Source of the DNA: Acidisoma sp. L85
GTDB taxonomy: Bacteria > Pseudomonadota > Alphaproteobacteria > Acetobacterales > Acetobacteraceae
Assembly (NCBI RefSeq): GCF_009765865.1
Contig: NZ_LMUQ01000052.1
Coordinates: 107,284 to 156,853, forward strand
Direction of reading: 5' to 3'
DNA length: 49,570 nt
Shown here: positions 1-7,824 of the stretch, one piece after another
How positions within the stretch are numbered: position 1 is the first letter of the stretch
How the letters are laid out: every line of letters begins with the position of its first letter
The notes under the pieces: generated by a model
Told to the model about the DNA's origin: nothing
Seen by the model: only the letters and a program-made list of their open reading frames with translations
The model's database searches: none
Translations under genes and position numbers: made by a program

Positions 1-97
1 CCCCCTGCCGATCGCCGCCACCGGCCTTGTCGAGCCACAGCCCGAATAGCGCGAGGCCGGTGACGAAGCCGATGTTTCGCGTGAGGTTGGATGCCAA
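1..97 (-). CDS. Partial small membrane protein (5' end only)
   Basis: A TTG codon at 97-95 follows a GGAG sequence by about seven bases and opens a frame that runs off the left edge without a stop. The visible 32 residues contain a hydrophobic stretch (IGFVTGLALFGLWLD) followed by a Gly-rich turn, as at the first transmembrane helix of a small inner-membrane protein. AtpZ/AtpI-type proteins can look like this, but too little is visible to name a family. Start and function are uncertain. Confidence 0.35.
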   Translation of the reverse strand, partial: MASNLTRNIGFVTGLALFGLWLDKAGGGDRQG

Positions 98-354
98 TAG
101 ATGCTCCCCGGCCGAATGCCGGGCAAGACGCCGGCGAGACGGCTAGGGACTTGTGCCGAGGCTCTCGCCCGACAAGGCCGAACGGAGCCGCGAGCGTGTC
201 ACACGCTGGTCACGTCCCCTTGTGGTCGATCGGCGTGATGGTGTGTCGGTCGCTTGCACGGCGCGGTATTGCGAAGCCGCCACGCGAGACAAGATGAGAA
301 CTCCAAGAGACCGCCAGGACCGCGCCGGTCCCGGCATCCAACAGGAGGCATCCC

Positions 355-804
355 ATGAGCGATCAGACGACGGAAGGCACCATCAACGACCTTAAGGGCA
401 AGGTGAAGGACGCAGCTGGTGGCCTAACCGGCGACGCAGCGACCCAGGCCGAAGGGAAGGCCGATCAGGTCATCGGCAAGGCACAGGGCGCCATGGGCGA
501 CGCCGCGGAGAAAGTTTCTGGCGCCGCGAGTTCCGCCGCTGACTACGCCTCGGATCTCGCCAGCCGCGCGGGCAGCAAGCTCCACGGAACAGCGCAAACC
601 GTGAAGGAAGGCGCCGCATCGGCCGGCGGCCGCATTTATGAAGCGGGCGCGCAGGCTGGCGACTATGTCGGCTACGCCGTGGAACGCCAGCCGCTGCTTT
701 CGCTGCTAGGCGCAGCCGCGGTGGGCTACTTCATCGGCTATCTGGTGCATTCATCCTCAAGCCCCTTCGCGCCCCGCCGCTCGTTCCGCGACCGCTGGCT
801 CTAG
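355..804 (+). CDS. CsbD-like / DUF883-like stress-response protein
   Basis: The protein has 149 residues. The first ~60 (GTINDLKGKVKDAAGG, then AEGKADQVIGKAQ) match the CsbD repeat pattern of general-stress proteins. The middle is a long Ala/Gly/Ser-rich amphipathic helix. The last 50 residues resemble the C-terminus of ElaB/YqjD (DUF883) proteins: an RQPLLSLLGAAAVGYFIGYL membrane anchor followed by a basic tail. The ATG lies six bases after AGGAGG, so the start is secure. CsbD proteins accumulate under general stress; the fused anchor suggests the inner membrane. It stands alone in host DNA. No promoter could be assigned. Confidence 0.85.
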   Translation: MSDQTTEGTINDLKGKVKDAAGGLTGDAATQAEGKADQVIGKAQGAMGDAAEKVSGAASSAADYASDLASRAGSKLHGTAQTVKEGAASAGGRIYEAGAQAGDYVGYAVERQPLLSLLGAAAVGYFIGYLVHSSSSPFAPRRSFRDRWL

Positions 805-883
805 CCTTTCAGCTCGGCTGGGGTTGCCATTGGCCGAACTGCGCGACGCGGCGTGCGGGGCGAATGGCGACCAAGCCGGGTCG

Positions 884-1126
884 TTAGCCGATCCGTTTGC
901 GGAGCGAGCGTAGGCGTCCGGTGGCATAGTCCACCGGCGTTGGCCCGAGGGGATAGTCACCCCGGCCAGCCTCAAGCGCGCTCTGAATGACATCGATCGC
1001 CGCAAGCGCCTCCTGCCTTGTGAGCGCGCCCTTGGTAATCATCGCCAGAAGTGCCGCTTCAGCCACAGCACCCGCATAAAGTGCATTTCCGAGCGCGATA
1101 TGCCCGGATGCATCGAATTTCGACAT
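884..1126 (-). CDS. Small hypothetical protein
   Basis: An 80-residue protein starting MSKFDASGHIALGNALYAG; a GTG one codon upstream is the alternative start. It is rich in Ala and Leu, apparently helical, and ends in a basic segment (RLRSLRKRI). The third codon positions are strongly G+C-biased, as in neighbouring host genes, which supports real coding. No signal peptide, membrane helix or metal-binding motif is visible. I do not recognise the family. It sits alone between the CsbD-like gene and nagB. Confidence 0.55.
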   Translation of the reverse strand: MSKFDASGHIALGNALYAGAVAEAALLAMITKGALTRQEALAAIDVIQSALEAGRGDYPLGPTPVDYATGRLRSLRKRIG

Positions 1127-1296
1127 CACAATACTCTGGTTTTCTCCGAAACTGAGAATGGCATAGGATCTTGACCACGGCTCTTCGTCTTTTGTGACGC
1201 AATCTTGATGTCCAAACGTAAGCCCTGGCCTTTGCGCTGATCACCCCGCCTTCGTTTCGGGGGTGATTCGTGCAATTTCGGACATTTCGGACTGGA

Positions 1297-2016
1297 TCAT
1301 CCCCGGAGTGCGGAATCGGCCACCACGATGAGATGCGGATGGCCGATCAGCGCCGTCACTGGCCAAGCCGGGTCCGGACGGCCGGCGCGTAGCATCGCCA
1401 GGGCCTCGGCTTTCGCCACACCTGTCACCAGCAGCAGCACGCGGCGAGCCTTCCGCAGCATGCCGATACCCATGGTCAAGCCATCGCGGGGCACCGTGAA
1501 GCCATCCTCGAAATACGCCTGATTGGCGATCCGCGTGGCCTCGGTCAGGGGCACGCGGTGGGTGCCTTGGTTCCAGTCGGCGCCCGGCTCGTTGAAGGCG
1601 ATGTGGCCGTTGCCCCCAAGACCCAGGATGGCGAGGTCGAGCCCGCCCTGGGCCGCAACCGCCGCATCATGCGCCGCCGCTTCGCCCTCGAGGTCGGGCG
1701 CATCACCACGCAAGAGCCGCACCCGTGCGGGGTCGATCGCCGCACGGTCGAGGAAATGCCGATGAAGGAAAGCCGCGAAGCTATGCGAGTCGGCCTGCGG
1801 CAACCCGGCATATTCGTCCAGATTGAAGAAATGCGCGCGGTTGAGCTGCACCTCTCCTGTCGCGGCGCGCTCCACCCAACGGTCATACAGGCCGATCGGT
1901 GTTGAACCGGTAGGCAAGGCTATGGCCGCTTCAGGCATATCGTCGATGACGGCGGCAGCATGGGCCGCACCGCGCTCGGCGAATTCCTCGGGGCTATCAG
2001 TCCATTCAAACAGCAT
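1297..2016 (-). CDS. nagB: Glucosamine-6-phosphate deaminase
   Basis: A 239-residue cytosolic enzyme that converts glucosamine-6-phosphate to fructose-6-phosphate and ammonia, linking amino-sugar breakdown to glycolysis. The family motifs are present in order: the phosphate loop LPTGSTPIGLY near residue 35, the catalytic-Asp segment FNLDEYAGL near residue 85, and GLGGNGHIAFNEPG near residue 135 with the catalytic His. The length is at the short end for NagB and fits the monomeric or short bacterial form. The ATG follows AGGATGAC. A 6-phosphogluconolactonase is the nearest alternative, but the NLDEY and HIAFNEPG motifs favour NagB. No nagA is adjacent. Confidence 0.92.
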   Translation of the reverse strand: MLFEWTDSPEEFAERGAAHAAAVIDDMPEAAIALPTGSTPIGLYDRWVERAATGEVQLNRAHFFNLDEYAGLPQADSHSFAAFLHRHFLDRAAIDPARVRLLRGDAPDLEGEAAAHDAAVAAQGGLDLAILGLGGNGHIAFNEPGADWNQGTHRVPLTEATRIANQAYFEDGFTVPRDGLTMGIGMLRKARRVLLLVTGVAKAEALAMLRAGRPDPAWPVTALIGHPHLIVVADSALRG

Positions 2017-2098
2017 CTGTCATCCTCATCTGGCGGCGGCAACTTAGGCCGCCGCGCCGGTCAAGGCGAGGCGTCGGGAGTAACAAGCGCATGCTCGA

Positions 2099-2695
2099 TC
2101 AGGGAATCTCATTGCGTCGTGCCGATGACAGCGCCGCGGCAACGCGACGATCTGGAACCAACCACATCAAAGCGACCGCCGCGTAAATCAGGTAGGCAAG
2201 CGCGGGCAGCACGAACGACATCACGATGCCGCTCAGGTATAGGATCGGCGAGACTTTCCCTTTGACGTCTCGCCCAAGCGCCTGACGCAGCGGCGATTCC
2301 TCAGCTTGCGAACGGATGATTGCCGCTTGCATGATATACCAGGCTGTTGCGCAAGCCAGTAGCGAAGCACCGTAGACCGCCGTCGGGACAGCGGCCAATT
2401 CATGTTCCCCAAGCCAGGCCGTGGTGAAGGGCACCAGTGACAGCCAAAACAGGAAGTTGAGGTTCGCCCAAAGCATCGCGCCATCGACCTCGGGCGCAAG
2501 TTTGAAGAAGTGGTGATGGTTGTTCCAGTAAATCGCCACGTAAATGAATGACAATACGTAGCTCACGAACACAGGCCATAATTCCGCGAGCGCACGTAAG
2601 TCGGTGCCTTGGGGCGCTTTCATCTCAAGCACCATGATCGTGATGATGACTGCGACGACTCCGTCGGTCAGCGCCGTCAGCCGTTCAGAACCCAT
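2099..2695 (-). CDS. TMEM175-type (DUF1211) membrane protein, probable potassium channel
   Basis: A 198-residue integral membrane protein. It opens with RLTALTDGVVAVIITIMVLEM, a variant of the RxxxFSDGVxAI selectivity-helix signature of TMEM175 channels in which F and S are replaced by L and T. About six hydrophobic helices follow, with the family's YWNNHHHFF and ANLNFLFWLSLVPF segments near residues 57 and 78. Bacterial members are single-repeat proteins of about 200 residues that assemble as tetramers and conduct K+. That role is inferred from the family. The gene stands alone; the altered signature may affect selectivity. Confidence 0.85.
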   Translation of the reverse strand: MGSERLTALTDGVVAVIITIMVLEMKAPQGTDLRALAELWPVFVSYVLSFIYVAIYWNNHHHFFKLAPEVDGAMLWANLNFLFWLSLVPFTTAWLGEHELAAVPTAVYGASLLACATAWYIMQAAIIRSQAEESPLRQALGRDVKGKVSPILYLSGIVMSFVLPALAYLIYAAVALMWLVPDRRVAAALSSARRNEIP

Positions 2696-2731
2696 CTCTC
2701 ATCCGCCCCGACGTATGGCCCAGGTATCGTC

Positions 2732-3094
2732 TCAGTCGTCGTCATCGCCGGCGGCGAAGACTTCCACGTTCAAGGGCAGAACATGACCGAGCCAGGCGGC
2801 ATGGGTCGTGTGGTCCGTGAGATCGTCGCCGGTCTCCGGATGCAGCAGCACGTCGAGCCCCTCGCGATTGAGCATGAGCCACGGCGCCAGGCTCGGAAAG
2901 AGCGAGACGGGGAAAGCGATCTGATACATCGCCTCGGTATGCGGCCCGACCGGCTTGGCATGCCAACGACCGAGACGCGCCTCAGGGAACAGCGTACCGA
3001 CCGACTCCCGCAGCCGCGCCGCGGCGTCCTCGGTGACGCCCGGCTGGTAGTAGATGTGCGCGTGATACTCCGTGATCTGCGAGGGATCGGCCAT
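2732..3094 (-). CDS. DOPA 4,5-dioxygenase-like protein
   Basis: A 120-residue protein of the small DOPA 4,5-dioxygenase family. The hallmark order is visible: YHAHIYY at residues 10-16, RWHAKPVGPHTEAMYQ near residue 43, PWLMLNREGLDVLLHPETGD near residue 71, and a DHTTHAAWLG segment near residue 93. The conserved His residues fit a non-haem iron site. The fungal relative opens the catechol ring of DOPA; bacterial substrates are largely unknown, so the reaction here is inferred. It ends in an acidic GDDDD tail and lies just downstream of the interrupted glycosyltransferase on the same strand. Confidence 0.88.
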   Translation of the reverse strand: MADPSQITEYHAHIYYQPGVTEDAAARLRESVGTLFPEARLGRWHAKPVGPHTEAMYQIAFPVSLFPSLAPWLMLNREGLDVLLHPETGDDLTDHTTHAAWLGHVLPLNVEVFAAGDDDD

Positions 3095-3138
3095 GGCGAG
3101 CTCCTTTGGGTGCTTCGCCCGTAGCTTAGCGGCACGTT

Positions 3139-3669
3139 TCAGCGCCGGACAGCCGCCATCGCGATGGTCGTCGGCGCTGCGGGCCGGTCGGACCGAGCCG
3201 CCGCGGCCTCCGCCAGAATGGCGCGGCGGGTGGCCGACTGGGCCGCGAGGCTGTGCTGTCCGAGCAGCGACGCCCGTCCGGCTTTCGCCAGTTCGAGCCT
3301 ACGGGCGGGTTGCCGGATGAGCTTTGAAAGCGCGTGGAACCAGGCCGCCTCGTCGGCTGCCAGCAAGGTGCCCGGCAAAGCGGTGCCATCTGCCGCCTGG
3401 TAGGCCGGCATGTCGGAGGCGACGGTTGCAAGGCCCAGGGCTCCGTAGTCCAGCAGCTTTATCGACGATTTGCAGCGGTTAAAGTCATTGTCGGCGAGCG
3501 GTGCTATTCCGATTGCCCAAGGCCGCTGCGACTGCTGCGCCGTCAGCCAGGCGACGAAAGCCGGGTAGGAAAGCCCGGCCCGGTGCGGCACCTCCGCCCG
3601 CTTGACGAAGGGCGGCAGATCGACCGCACCGACGATGCCGACGAGTTCGATGGAGATTTGCTCCGCATT
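3139..3669 (-). pseudogene. C-terminal fragment of the interrupted giant glycosyltransferase
   Basis: The open frame between TAA at 3670-3672 and TGA at 3139 has no good start. From codon AEQIS onward it continues exactly where the minus-strand gene at 45294-48521 stops being host sequence. The fragment carries the end of a GT4-type domain: IGIAPLADNDFNRCKSSIK followed by LLDYGALGLATVASD, the donor-binding E/D-x7-like region. From the shared 15-bp core to the stop is 171 codons, in frame with the upstream part, so excision of the element would restore one protein of about 1240 residues. It is not expected to be translated as it stands; a GTG at 3591 is possible but has no clear ribosome site. 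Confidence 0.9.
3652..3666. repeat. attL core (15-bp direct repeat)
   Basis: GGAGATTTGCTCCGC, identical to 45312-45326. On the minus strand it encodes AEQIS within the glycosyltransferase. On the element side it extends to CTCCGCAT, which pairs with the ATGCGGAG on the element side of attR. Confidence 0.92.
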
Positions 3670-3676
3670 TTACAGG

Positions 3677-3696
3677 TTCCAGGCTGTTCCAGGCTG
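3677..3696. repeat. Tandem 10-bp repeats beside attL, candidate integrase arm sites
   Basis: TTCCAGGCTG occurs twice in direct succession 11 bases inside the attL core. Tyrosine integrases with an N-terminal arm-binding domain bind short repeats near the core, so these are plausible arm-type sites. That role is inferred from position only. Confidence 0.5.
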
Positions 3697-3791
3697 TCCC
3701 AAATAATCCACCTAAGCCTTTGTAAAATCATCCGGTTACGTGCCAAAGTGTGTCACGCTGTTTCCTAGTGACGTGGCCGAAAGGGTATACT

Positions 3792-3823
3792 AAAGTGCAT
3801 ACGAATTGGAGCGTATACACTTT
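3792..3823. promoter_or_regulatory. Inverted repeat at the integrase start, candidate operator
   Basis: AAAGTGCATACG (3792-3803) and CGTATACACTTT (3812-3823) are inverted copies with 11 of 12 positions matching and an eight-base spacer. The right arm ends on the preferred TTG start of the integrase and the spacer holds its GGAG ribosome site. A protein bound here could block both transcription and translation of the integrase. Confidence 0.5.
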
Positions 3824-5009
3824 GTCACTTAATAAGCTCAGCGCCCTCAAGGTTAAGAACCTCACCACTCCCGGCATGCATAGCGACGGAGGCGGGCTCT
3901 ACTTCCATGTGCGCAGTCCGACCCAGCGGGCCTGGGTTTATCGATTTAAAAGGGATGGGCGCGAATATCGCATGGGCCTCGGCTCGGTCATCGACGTATC
4001 CCTACGCGAGGCTCGGGATGCCGCCGCAGAGGCCCGCAAGCTCAACCGGCAGGGTATCAATCCCATCGAGGCTAAGAAGACCCAGCGGCTCGCGGCGGAA
4101 GCCGAGCGGGGCACGCACACGTTCGAGCAGGTCGCCCGCCTGTATATCAAAGACAACGAAGCCGCGTGGCGCAATGCGTTGCATCGTAGCCAGTGGTCCA
4201 CGAGTCTAGAGGCCCACGTCTTCCCGGAAATTGGTAACTTGCCGGTGGCGGGCATCACGGTGACCGAAGTCCTGAAGGTTCTCCAACCGATATGGCCGGA
4301 AATCTCCGAAACCGCATCACGCATCCGGGGCAGGATCGAAACCATCCTCGACTATGCGAAGGCCCGTGGCTGGCGGAAGGGGGAAAACCCCGCCCAGTGG
4401 AAGGGCAATCTCGCCAGCATTCTACCCAAGCCTTCCAAGATCAAAGCCGTTCAACACCACCCGGCGTTACCCTGGAAGGACATGGCCCCCTTTATGGCCA
4501 GCGTGAGAGAAGAGGCAGGCACCCCGGCGCTCGCCTTGCGTTTCTTAATCCTGACCGCCGCCAGACTTGGAGAGGTGCTTGGCGCTACGTGGTCTGAGGT
4601 CGACCTGGAAGAACGGGTATGGACGATTCCGGCATCTAGGATGAAGGCAAAGCGCGAGCATCGCGTGCCCCTCTCTCCCCTAGCTGTGGCACTGCTACAG
4701 GAAATGGCCCAAGCGGGAACCGAGGCGGGCGCCTTCATATTCGGTGGCCGTAAACAAGGTCGGCCGCTCAGCAACATGGCCATACAAGAACTGTTACGAC
4801 GCATGGACCGTGGCGACATCACCGCCCATGGCTTCCGTAGTTCATTCCGTGACTGGGCCGCCGAGGCCACCGATTATCCCGCCGAAGTGGCCGAGATGGC
4901 GCTAGCGCATACTGTCGGGAACAAGGTTGAGGCTGCCTATCGGCGCGGCGACATGTTCGATAAGCGGCGCGGCATCATGGAGGACTGGGCGAAGCACTGC
5001 GGCGGCTGA
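3822..5009 (+). CDS. int: P4-type tyrosine integrase
   Basis: From the TTG at 3822 (GGAG ten bases upstream; NKLSALKVKNL then SDGGGLYFHV is the usual family opening) the protein has 395 residues. The frame stays open further upstream to 3750. An N-terminal DUF4102 arm-binding domain is followed by a core-binding domain (residues ~95-200) and a catalytic domain. The catalytic residues are visible: R248 (TAARLGE), the Lys in MKAKREHRV, H336 and R339 (HGFRSSFRDW), H363 (LAHTVGN) and Tyr373 (AAYRRGD). It should catalyse recombination between attP and the 15-bp core in the glycosyltransferase gene, as expected from its place next to attL. Confidence 0.93.
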   Translation: MSLNKLSALKVKNLTTPGMHSDGGGLYFHVRSPTQRAWVYRFKRDGREYRMGLGSVIDVSLREARDAAAEARKLNRQGINPIEAKKTQRLAAEAERGTHTFEQVARLYIKDNEAAWRNALHRSQWSTSLEAHVFPEIGNLPVAGITVTEVLKVLQPIWPEISETASRIRGRIETILDYAKARGWRKGENPAQWKGNLASILPKPSKIKAVQHHPALPWKDMAPFMASVREEAGTPALALRFLILTAARLGEVLGATWSEVDLEERVWTIPASRMKAKREHRVPLSPLAVALLQEMAQAGTEAGAFIFGGRKQGRPLSNMAIQELLRRMDRGDITAHGFRSSFRDWAAEATDYPAEVAEMALAHTVGNKVEAAYRRGDMFDKRRGIMEDWAKHCGG

Positions 5010-5488
5010 CGATTCTCCGCGCGGTCAACGCCACCGCCTCCCCCATTACGAAGAGTCATCCACGTTATCCACAGCTTGTGATGAATCGTGCACCTTCAAT
5101 TTCGACGGTGGCTCGGCTTTCCAAAGGTCTGTCAGTCGAGTCGGCCCACCAGAAACATCAATGTTTTCTGTAAGTTAGCAACGGGAAGGCTCCGTAATGC
5201 CTCCGCATATCGCCATGCACTATAACTAGTTGCCCAATCGGCCTTCCGGGCGACAAGATATGGTATCGCCGCGTCGCTTGCGAGTCCGTGAGTTTCACGG
5301 ACGATACCGCTCTAAAACGAATACGACCCCAAGTTCGTAGCTTGGGGCCGTTTCATCGGGGCGGTCCTGCAATGGAGACAGCTGTCGCAGGTAAGGGTAA
5401 GGCCCCGCCGTGTTCACAACGGCAAACTAGGGGTGTGCGATTCCCTAAGTCAAGGCGGCTGTTGTGCCTGATGCCATAGGAGGACACC
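5010..5488. other. Intergenic region with a DnaA-box match and hairpins
   Basis: No convincing gene is present. TTATCCACA at 5065-5073 is a perfect match to the consensus DnaA box, with a near match (TCATCCACG) just before it. An inverted repeat GTCCGTGA/TCACGGAC with a three-base loop lies at 5284-5302, followed by the terminator-like hairpin at 5324-5353. A single DnaA box does not establish an origin. Confidence 0.5.
5324..5353 (+). terminator. Probable terminator-like hairpin
   Basis: CGACCCCAAG pairs with CTTGGGGCCG around a seven-base loop and is followed by TTTC. It separates the integrase region from the downstream operon. The T tract is short, so efficiency is uncertain. Confidence 0.5.
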
Positions 5489-5668
5489 TTGGCACCTATA
5501 CGAAAGCCTAGCCCAGACTTGCCGCCGTCCAAAGTTCCGACGATCAAGAAGCGCATCAATCGAGGTGAGTTCCTGCACCGAATCGCGGCGGACTATGACG
5601 TTAACCCTGGCCGCATTTCAGAAATAAAGACTGGAAAGCGGTATCCGGAAATCCCCGCCGCTCCGTAG
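5489..5668 (+). CDS. Small helix-turn-helix protein
   Basis: A TTG start at 5489 follows a strong AGGAGG by five bases and opens a 59-residue frame. After a Pro/Lys-rich N-terminus it contains a helix-turn-helix-like segment: EFLHRIAADYDVNPGRISEI then KTGKRYPEIP, as in small phage and toxin-antitoxin DNA-binding proteins. It is the first gene of a plus-strand run that continues with the AbiV-like gene 77 bases later, so it may regulate that run. The exact family is not recognised. The non-ATG start and short length make it easy to miss. Confidence 0.6.
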   Translation: MAPIRKPSPDLPPSKVPTIKKRINRGEFLHRIAADYDVNPGRISEIKTGKRYPEIPAAP

Positions 5669-5745
5669 CGAATGCTGACCGGTGGGTGTCGAGACAATCG
5701 GCCCCACCGGATTACGGGTCAGCAAACAGCAAGGGGATTTAGGCG

Positions 5746-6489
5746 ATGAACACTGCCACTTACCAGGGAGCCGTATCGGCGTCACAAGCAGCAGCAGGGA
5801 TGAACGCTGCACTCCGCAATTCCCGGCGCTTGCTTGGAGACGCGGAACTACTTCTGTCAGCCGAGCGCTGGGCTTCAGCAGCGTCCCTGGCAGTGCTGGG
5901 ACTGGAAGAAGCTGGCAAGATGTCCGTCATCCGAGTCTTGTGCACCACGACGGAACCTGCCGCACTCAAGAAGCAATGGAAGGACTACCATCTCCATCAG
6001 GCAAAGATGGAAGGCCCTATAGGGTTTAACCCCGATGGCAAGGTGCTGACAGCGCCGAATGACTTGAAGGCAGCCATAGCGGAACGCACTAAGCTGATAA
6101 AGCAGATCGACAAGATTAAACAGAGCGGGCTCTACACCGATTGCTATCCTGATTCATTTGGCAAGCCTTATTGGGTCGAACCGGTGACTCAGGTCACGGA
6201 AGATGCAGCGCGAGATCTTGTAGCTATCTTGTCGAAGTTGCTTTCAGATAAACCTGACGTATCCGTGCGCGAGATGGAACTTTTTCACGAGTACATCAGC
6301 CCGGCACTCGATGATTTGGATAAAAGTAAGAGACTAGTGCGGTGGATGGTGGCAATGGAAGCCGAAGGGTTGATGTCTCGTGATGAAACCGAGAACAGGT
6401 TGCGTCGCTTCTATGACGGTATATTTGGGGAGGGATGGTACGACACGTTCAACCAAAACAAGCCCTCGCCGCCACGGGTAACGCCGTGA
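5746..6489 (+). CDS. AbiV-family abortive infection protein
   Basis: A 247-residue protein whose N-terminal ~60 residues match the AbiV family: NSRRLLGDAELLLSAERWAS, then ASLAVLGLEEAGKM, the conserved (A)xxLxxLxxEExGK helix. AbiV-type proteins carry a HEPN-like fold and were first described as lactococcal phage-resistance proteins. The C-terminal half is charged and helical with no recognised motif. The ATG follows AGGCG by five bases. A HEPN-like gene starts eight bases after the stop, so they are probably co-transcribed. An antiphage role is inferred from family and island context. Confidence 0.8.
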   Translation: MNTATYQGAVSASQAAAGMNAALRNSRRLLGDAELLLSAERWASAASLAVLGLEEAGKMSVIRVLCTTTEPAALKKQWKDYHLHQAKMEGPIGFNPDGKVLTAPNDLKAAIAERTKLIKQIDKIKQSGLYTDCYPDSFGKPYWVEPVTQVTEDAARDLVAILSKLLSDKPDVSVREMELFHEYISPALDDLDKSKRLVRWMVAMEAEGLMSRDETENRLRRFYDGIFGEGWYDTFNQNKPSPPRVTP

Positions 6490-6496
6490 GTATCTG

Positions 6497-7072
6497 ATGA
6501 TCACGAAGATAGAGGCCGCACGCCGCCAACTAGAAGCCGCGATTAGACTGGTCGCCGCCGAAGAGGATGAGCTTGCTGTGCACACGCTCACCATGGCTGC
6601 ATATGGCGTACTGACTGATCTCGCCAAAGGCAATCTCACATACGAGACTGATCTAAAGCCCCATGCCACCGCACTTGGCAAAAAGACACTCTACGATACT
6701 GCCTCTTTCCTGAAGCATGCCGATCGCGATCCACAGGGCACTATTGCAGCCTTCGCGCCGGAGGAGAACGATTGGCGCATCGGTTTCTGTCTAGTGGCAT
6801 ATCGCTTCCTAGAAGGATCGTTCACGTACACAATGGCTGCTTTCCATCACTGGATGTTGATACGCCATCCAGATCACTTCCTGCTGGAATATGATGAAGA
6901 CGAAGGGCTTGAGAAGTTGTATCGAGACGCCATTGGATTCCTCCGTGAGCACGGGCGAAGCGCCGAGTTGCGTGGATTGAATTCCTTGATCGGAGCCTGC
7001 AAAGATGGGCTGCTACCACTAGACGCGAATCTATCCCGTCGCTCTGCCCCGCCTACGCAAGGTAGTGAGTAA
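6497..7072 (+). CDS. HEPN-like hypothetical protein
   Basis: A 191-residue all-helical protein. It opens TKIEAARRQLEAAIRLVAAE, continues with AVHTLTMAAYGVLTDLA near residue 27, and has the FLKHADRDPQ segment near residue 71. I associate this pattern with an unnamed proteobacterial family. The helical layout and the KHAxRDP element resemble HEPN-type nucleases or nucleotidyl-transferase partners, but no canonical RxxxxH pair can be assigned with certainty. It follows the AbiV-like gene by seven bases. A role as partner of AbiV or as an independent toxin is inference. Confidence 0.65.
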   Translation: MITKIEAARRQLEAAIRLVAAEEDELAVHTLTMAAYGVLTDLAKGNLTYETDLKPHATALGKKTLYDTASFLKHADRDPQGTIAAFAPEENDWRIGFCLVAYRFLEGSFTYTMAAFHHWMLIRHPDHFLLEYDEDEGLEKLYRDAIGFLREHGRSAELRGLNSLIGACKDGLLPLDANLSRRSAPPTQGSE

Positions 7073-7227
7073 ACTACTTTGGCAGCAGCACACGGGTACA
7101 AAGAGAAGGTCCAGGATCAACGTCACGCGCTCCTACGAGCCCGCCCATCCATGCCTTGTCTACCAGTAAGATCGTAGAGAGCCGCAGCGCGCAGTTTGGC
7201 AAACACCCCGTCGAACGAGGAGTCACG

Positions 7228-7704
7228 ATGCTACGATACCAGTGGGGCCGTCTGAACAAGCAGCAGGTCGGAGCCTACTGCGAGTACTTCGTGAAGATGG
7301 AGCTAACGATGCACGGGTTCCAAGTCTATACGACCGAGGTCGACGATAGAGGAATAGATTTTGTCTGTCGCCATGGTGCCGGCCCTTTTTTGCAAGTTCA
7401 GGTGAAATCGGCTCGCGCATTGCAAAATGTGTTCATGTTCAAATCTAAGTTTGAATTGGCCGATAACCTCTATCTCGCTCTCGGTCTTTTGCTTTCCGAC
7501 GGAGACCTACCTCAACTCTACTTCATACCGTCCACGGCTTGGCGAACGCCCGATACCTTGTTTTGCGGCAACGACTATGGTGAGGGACTAAAGAGCAAGC
7601 CAGAGTGGCGTTTGAACCTTTCTCTTCGGAACATGAAAGCGCTTGAGACATATCGATTTGAAAGCACGATCGATCGACTAGTGCTGAACGGTTGGACCAC
7701 ATGA
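7228..7704 (+). CDS. PD-(D/E)XK nuclease-like protein (DUF4365-like)
   Basis: The ATG at 7228 follows GAGGAG and gives 158 residues; the open frame reaches back to 7156. The N-terminal third has the pattern of a PD-(D/E)XK core: GAYCEYFVKMELTMHGF (Glu), then TEVDDRGIDFVCR (Asp), then FLQVQVKSAR with Q-V-K as the third motif. Relatives in the DUF4365 and intron-associated endonuclease groups share this E-D-QxK arrangement. The C-terminal half resembles the strand-rich remainder of those proteins. The next gene begins within its stop codon, so the products are probably made together. Nuclease activity is inferred from the motif. Confidence 0.7.
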   Translation: MLRYQWGRLNKQQVGAYCEYFVKMELTMHGFQVYTTEVDDRGIDFVCRHGAGPFLQVQVKSARALQNVFMFKSKFELADNLYLALGLLLSDGDLPQLYFIPSTAWRTPDTLFCGNDYGEGLKSKPEWRLNLSLRNMKALETYRFESTIDRLVLNGWTT

Positions 7705-7823
7705 ACCGGCAAATGGCCCATGCCTTCGAGCGACTCCGTGCCACACGCAGAGTTGAAGCCGACCTCTATGCGAGACGTTTCTCTAACGCCGAAATGGTGA
7801 CGACCCTTCAAGGGTTGGTGTGA
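7701..7823 (+). CDS. 40-residue linker ORF in the two-nuclease operon
   Basis: ATG overlaps the TGA of the preceding gene (ATGA) and the frame ends two bases before the next ATG at 7825. The 40-residue product is basic and helical (FERLRATRRVEADLYARRF). The exact overlap and spacing suggest translational coupling of three genes. It may be a small partner protein, or may only carry ribosomes from one gene to the next. No family is recognised. Confidence 0.5.
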   Translation: MNRQMAHAFERLRATRRVEADLYARRFSNAEMVTTLQGLV

Positions 7824-7824
7824 A

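Noticed and set aside
3652-3666. Insertion into a tRNA gene, as usual for P4-type integrases
   Set aside because: The core encodes AEQIS of a protein and no tRNA structure surrounds it on either flank.
5288-5479. 63-residue plus-strand frame after the integrase
   Set aside because: It runs through the terminator-like hairpin, has no ribosome site and has no recognisable content.
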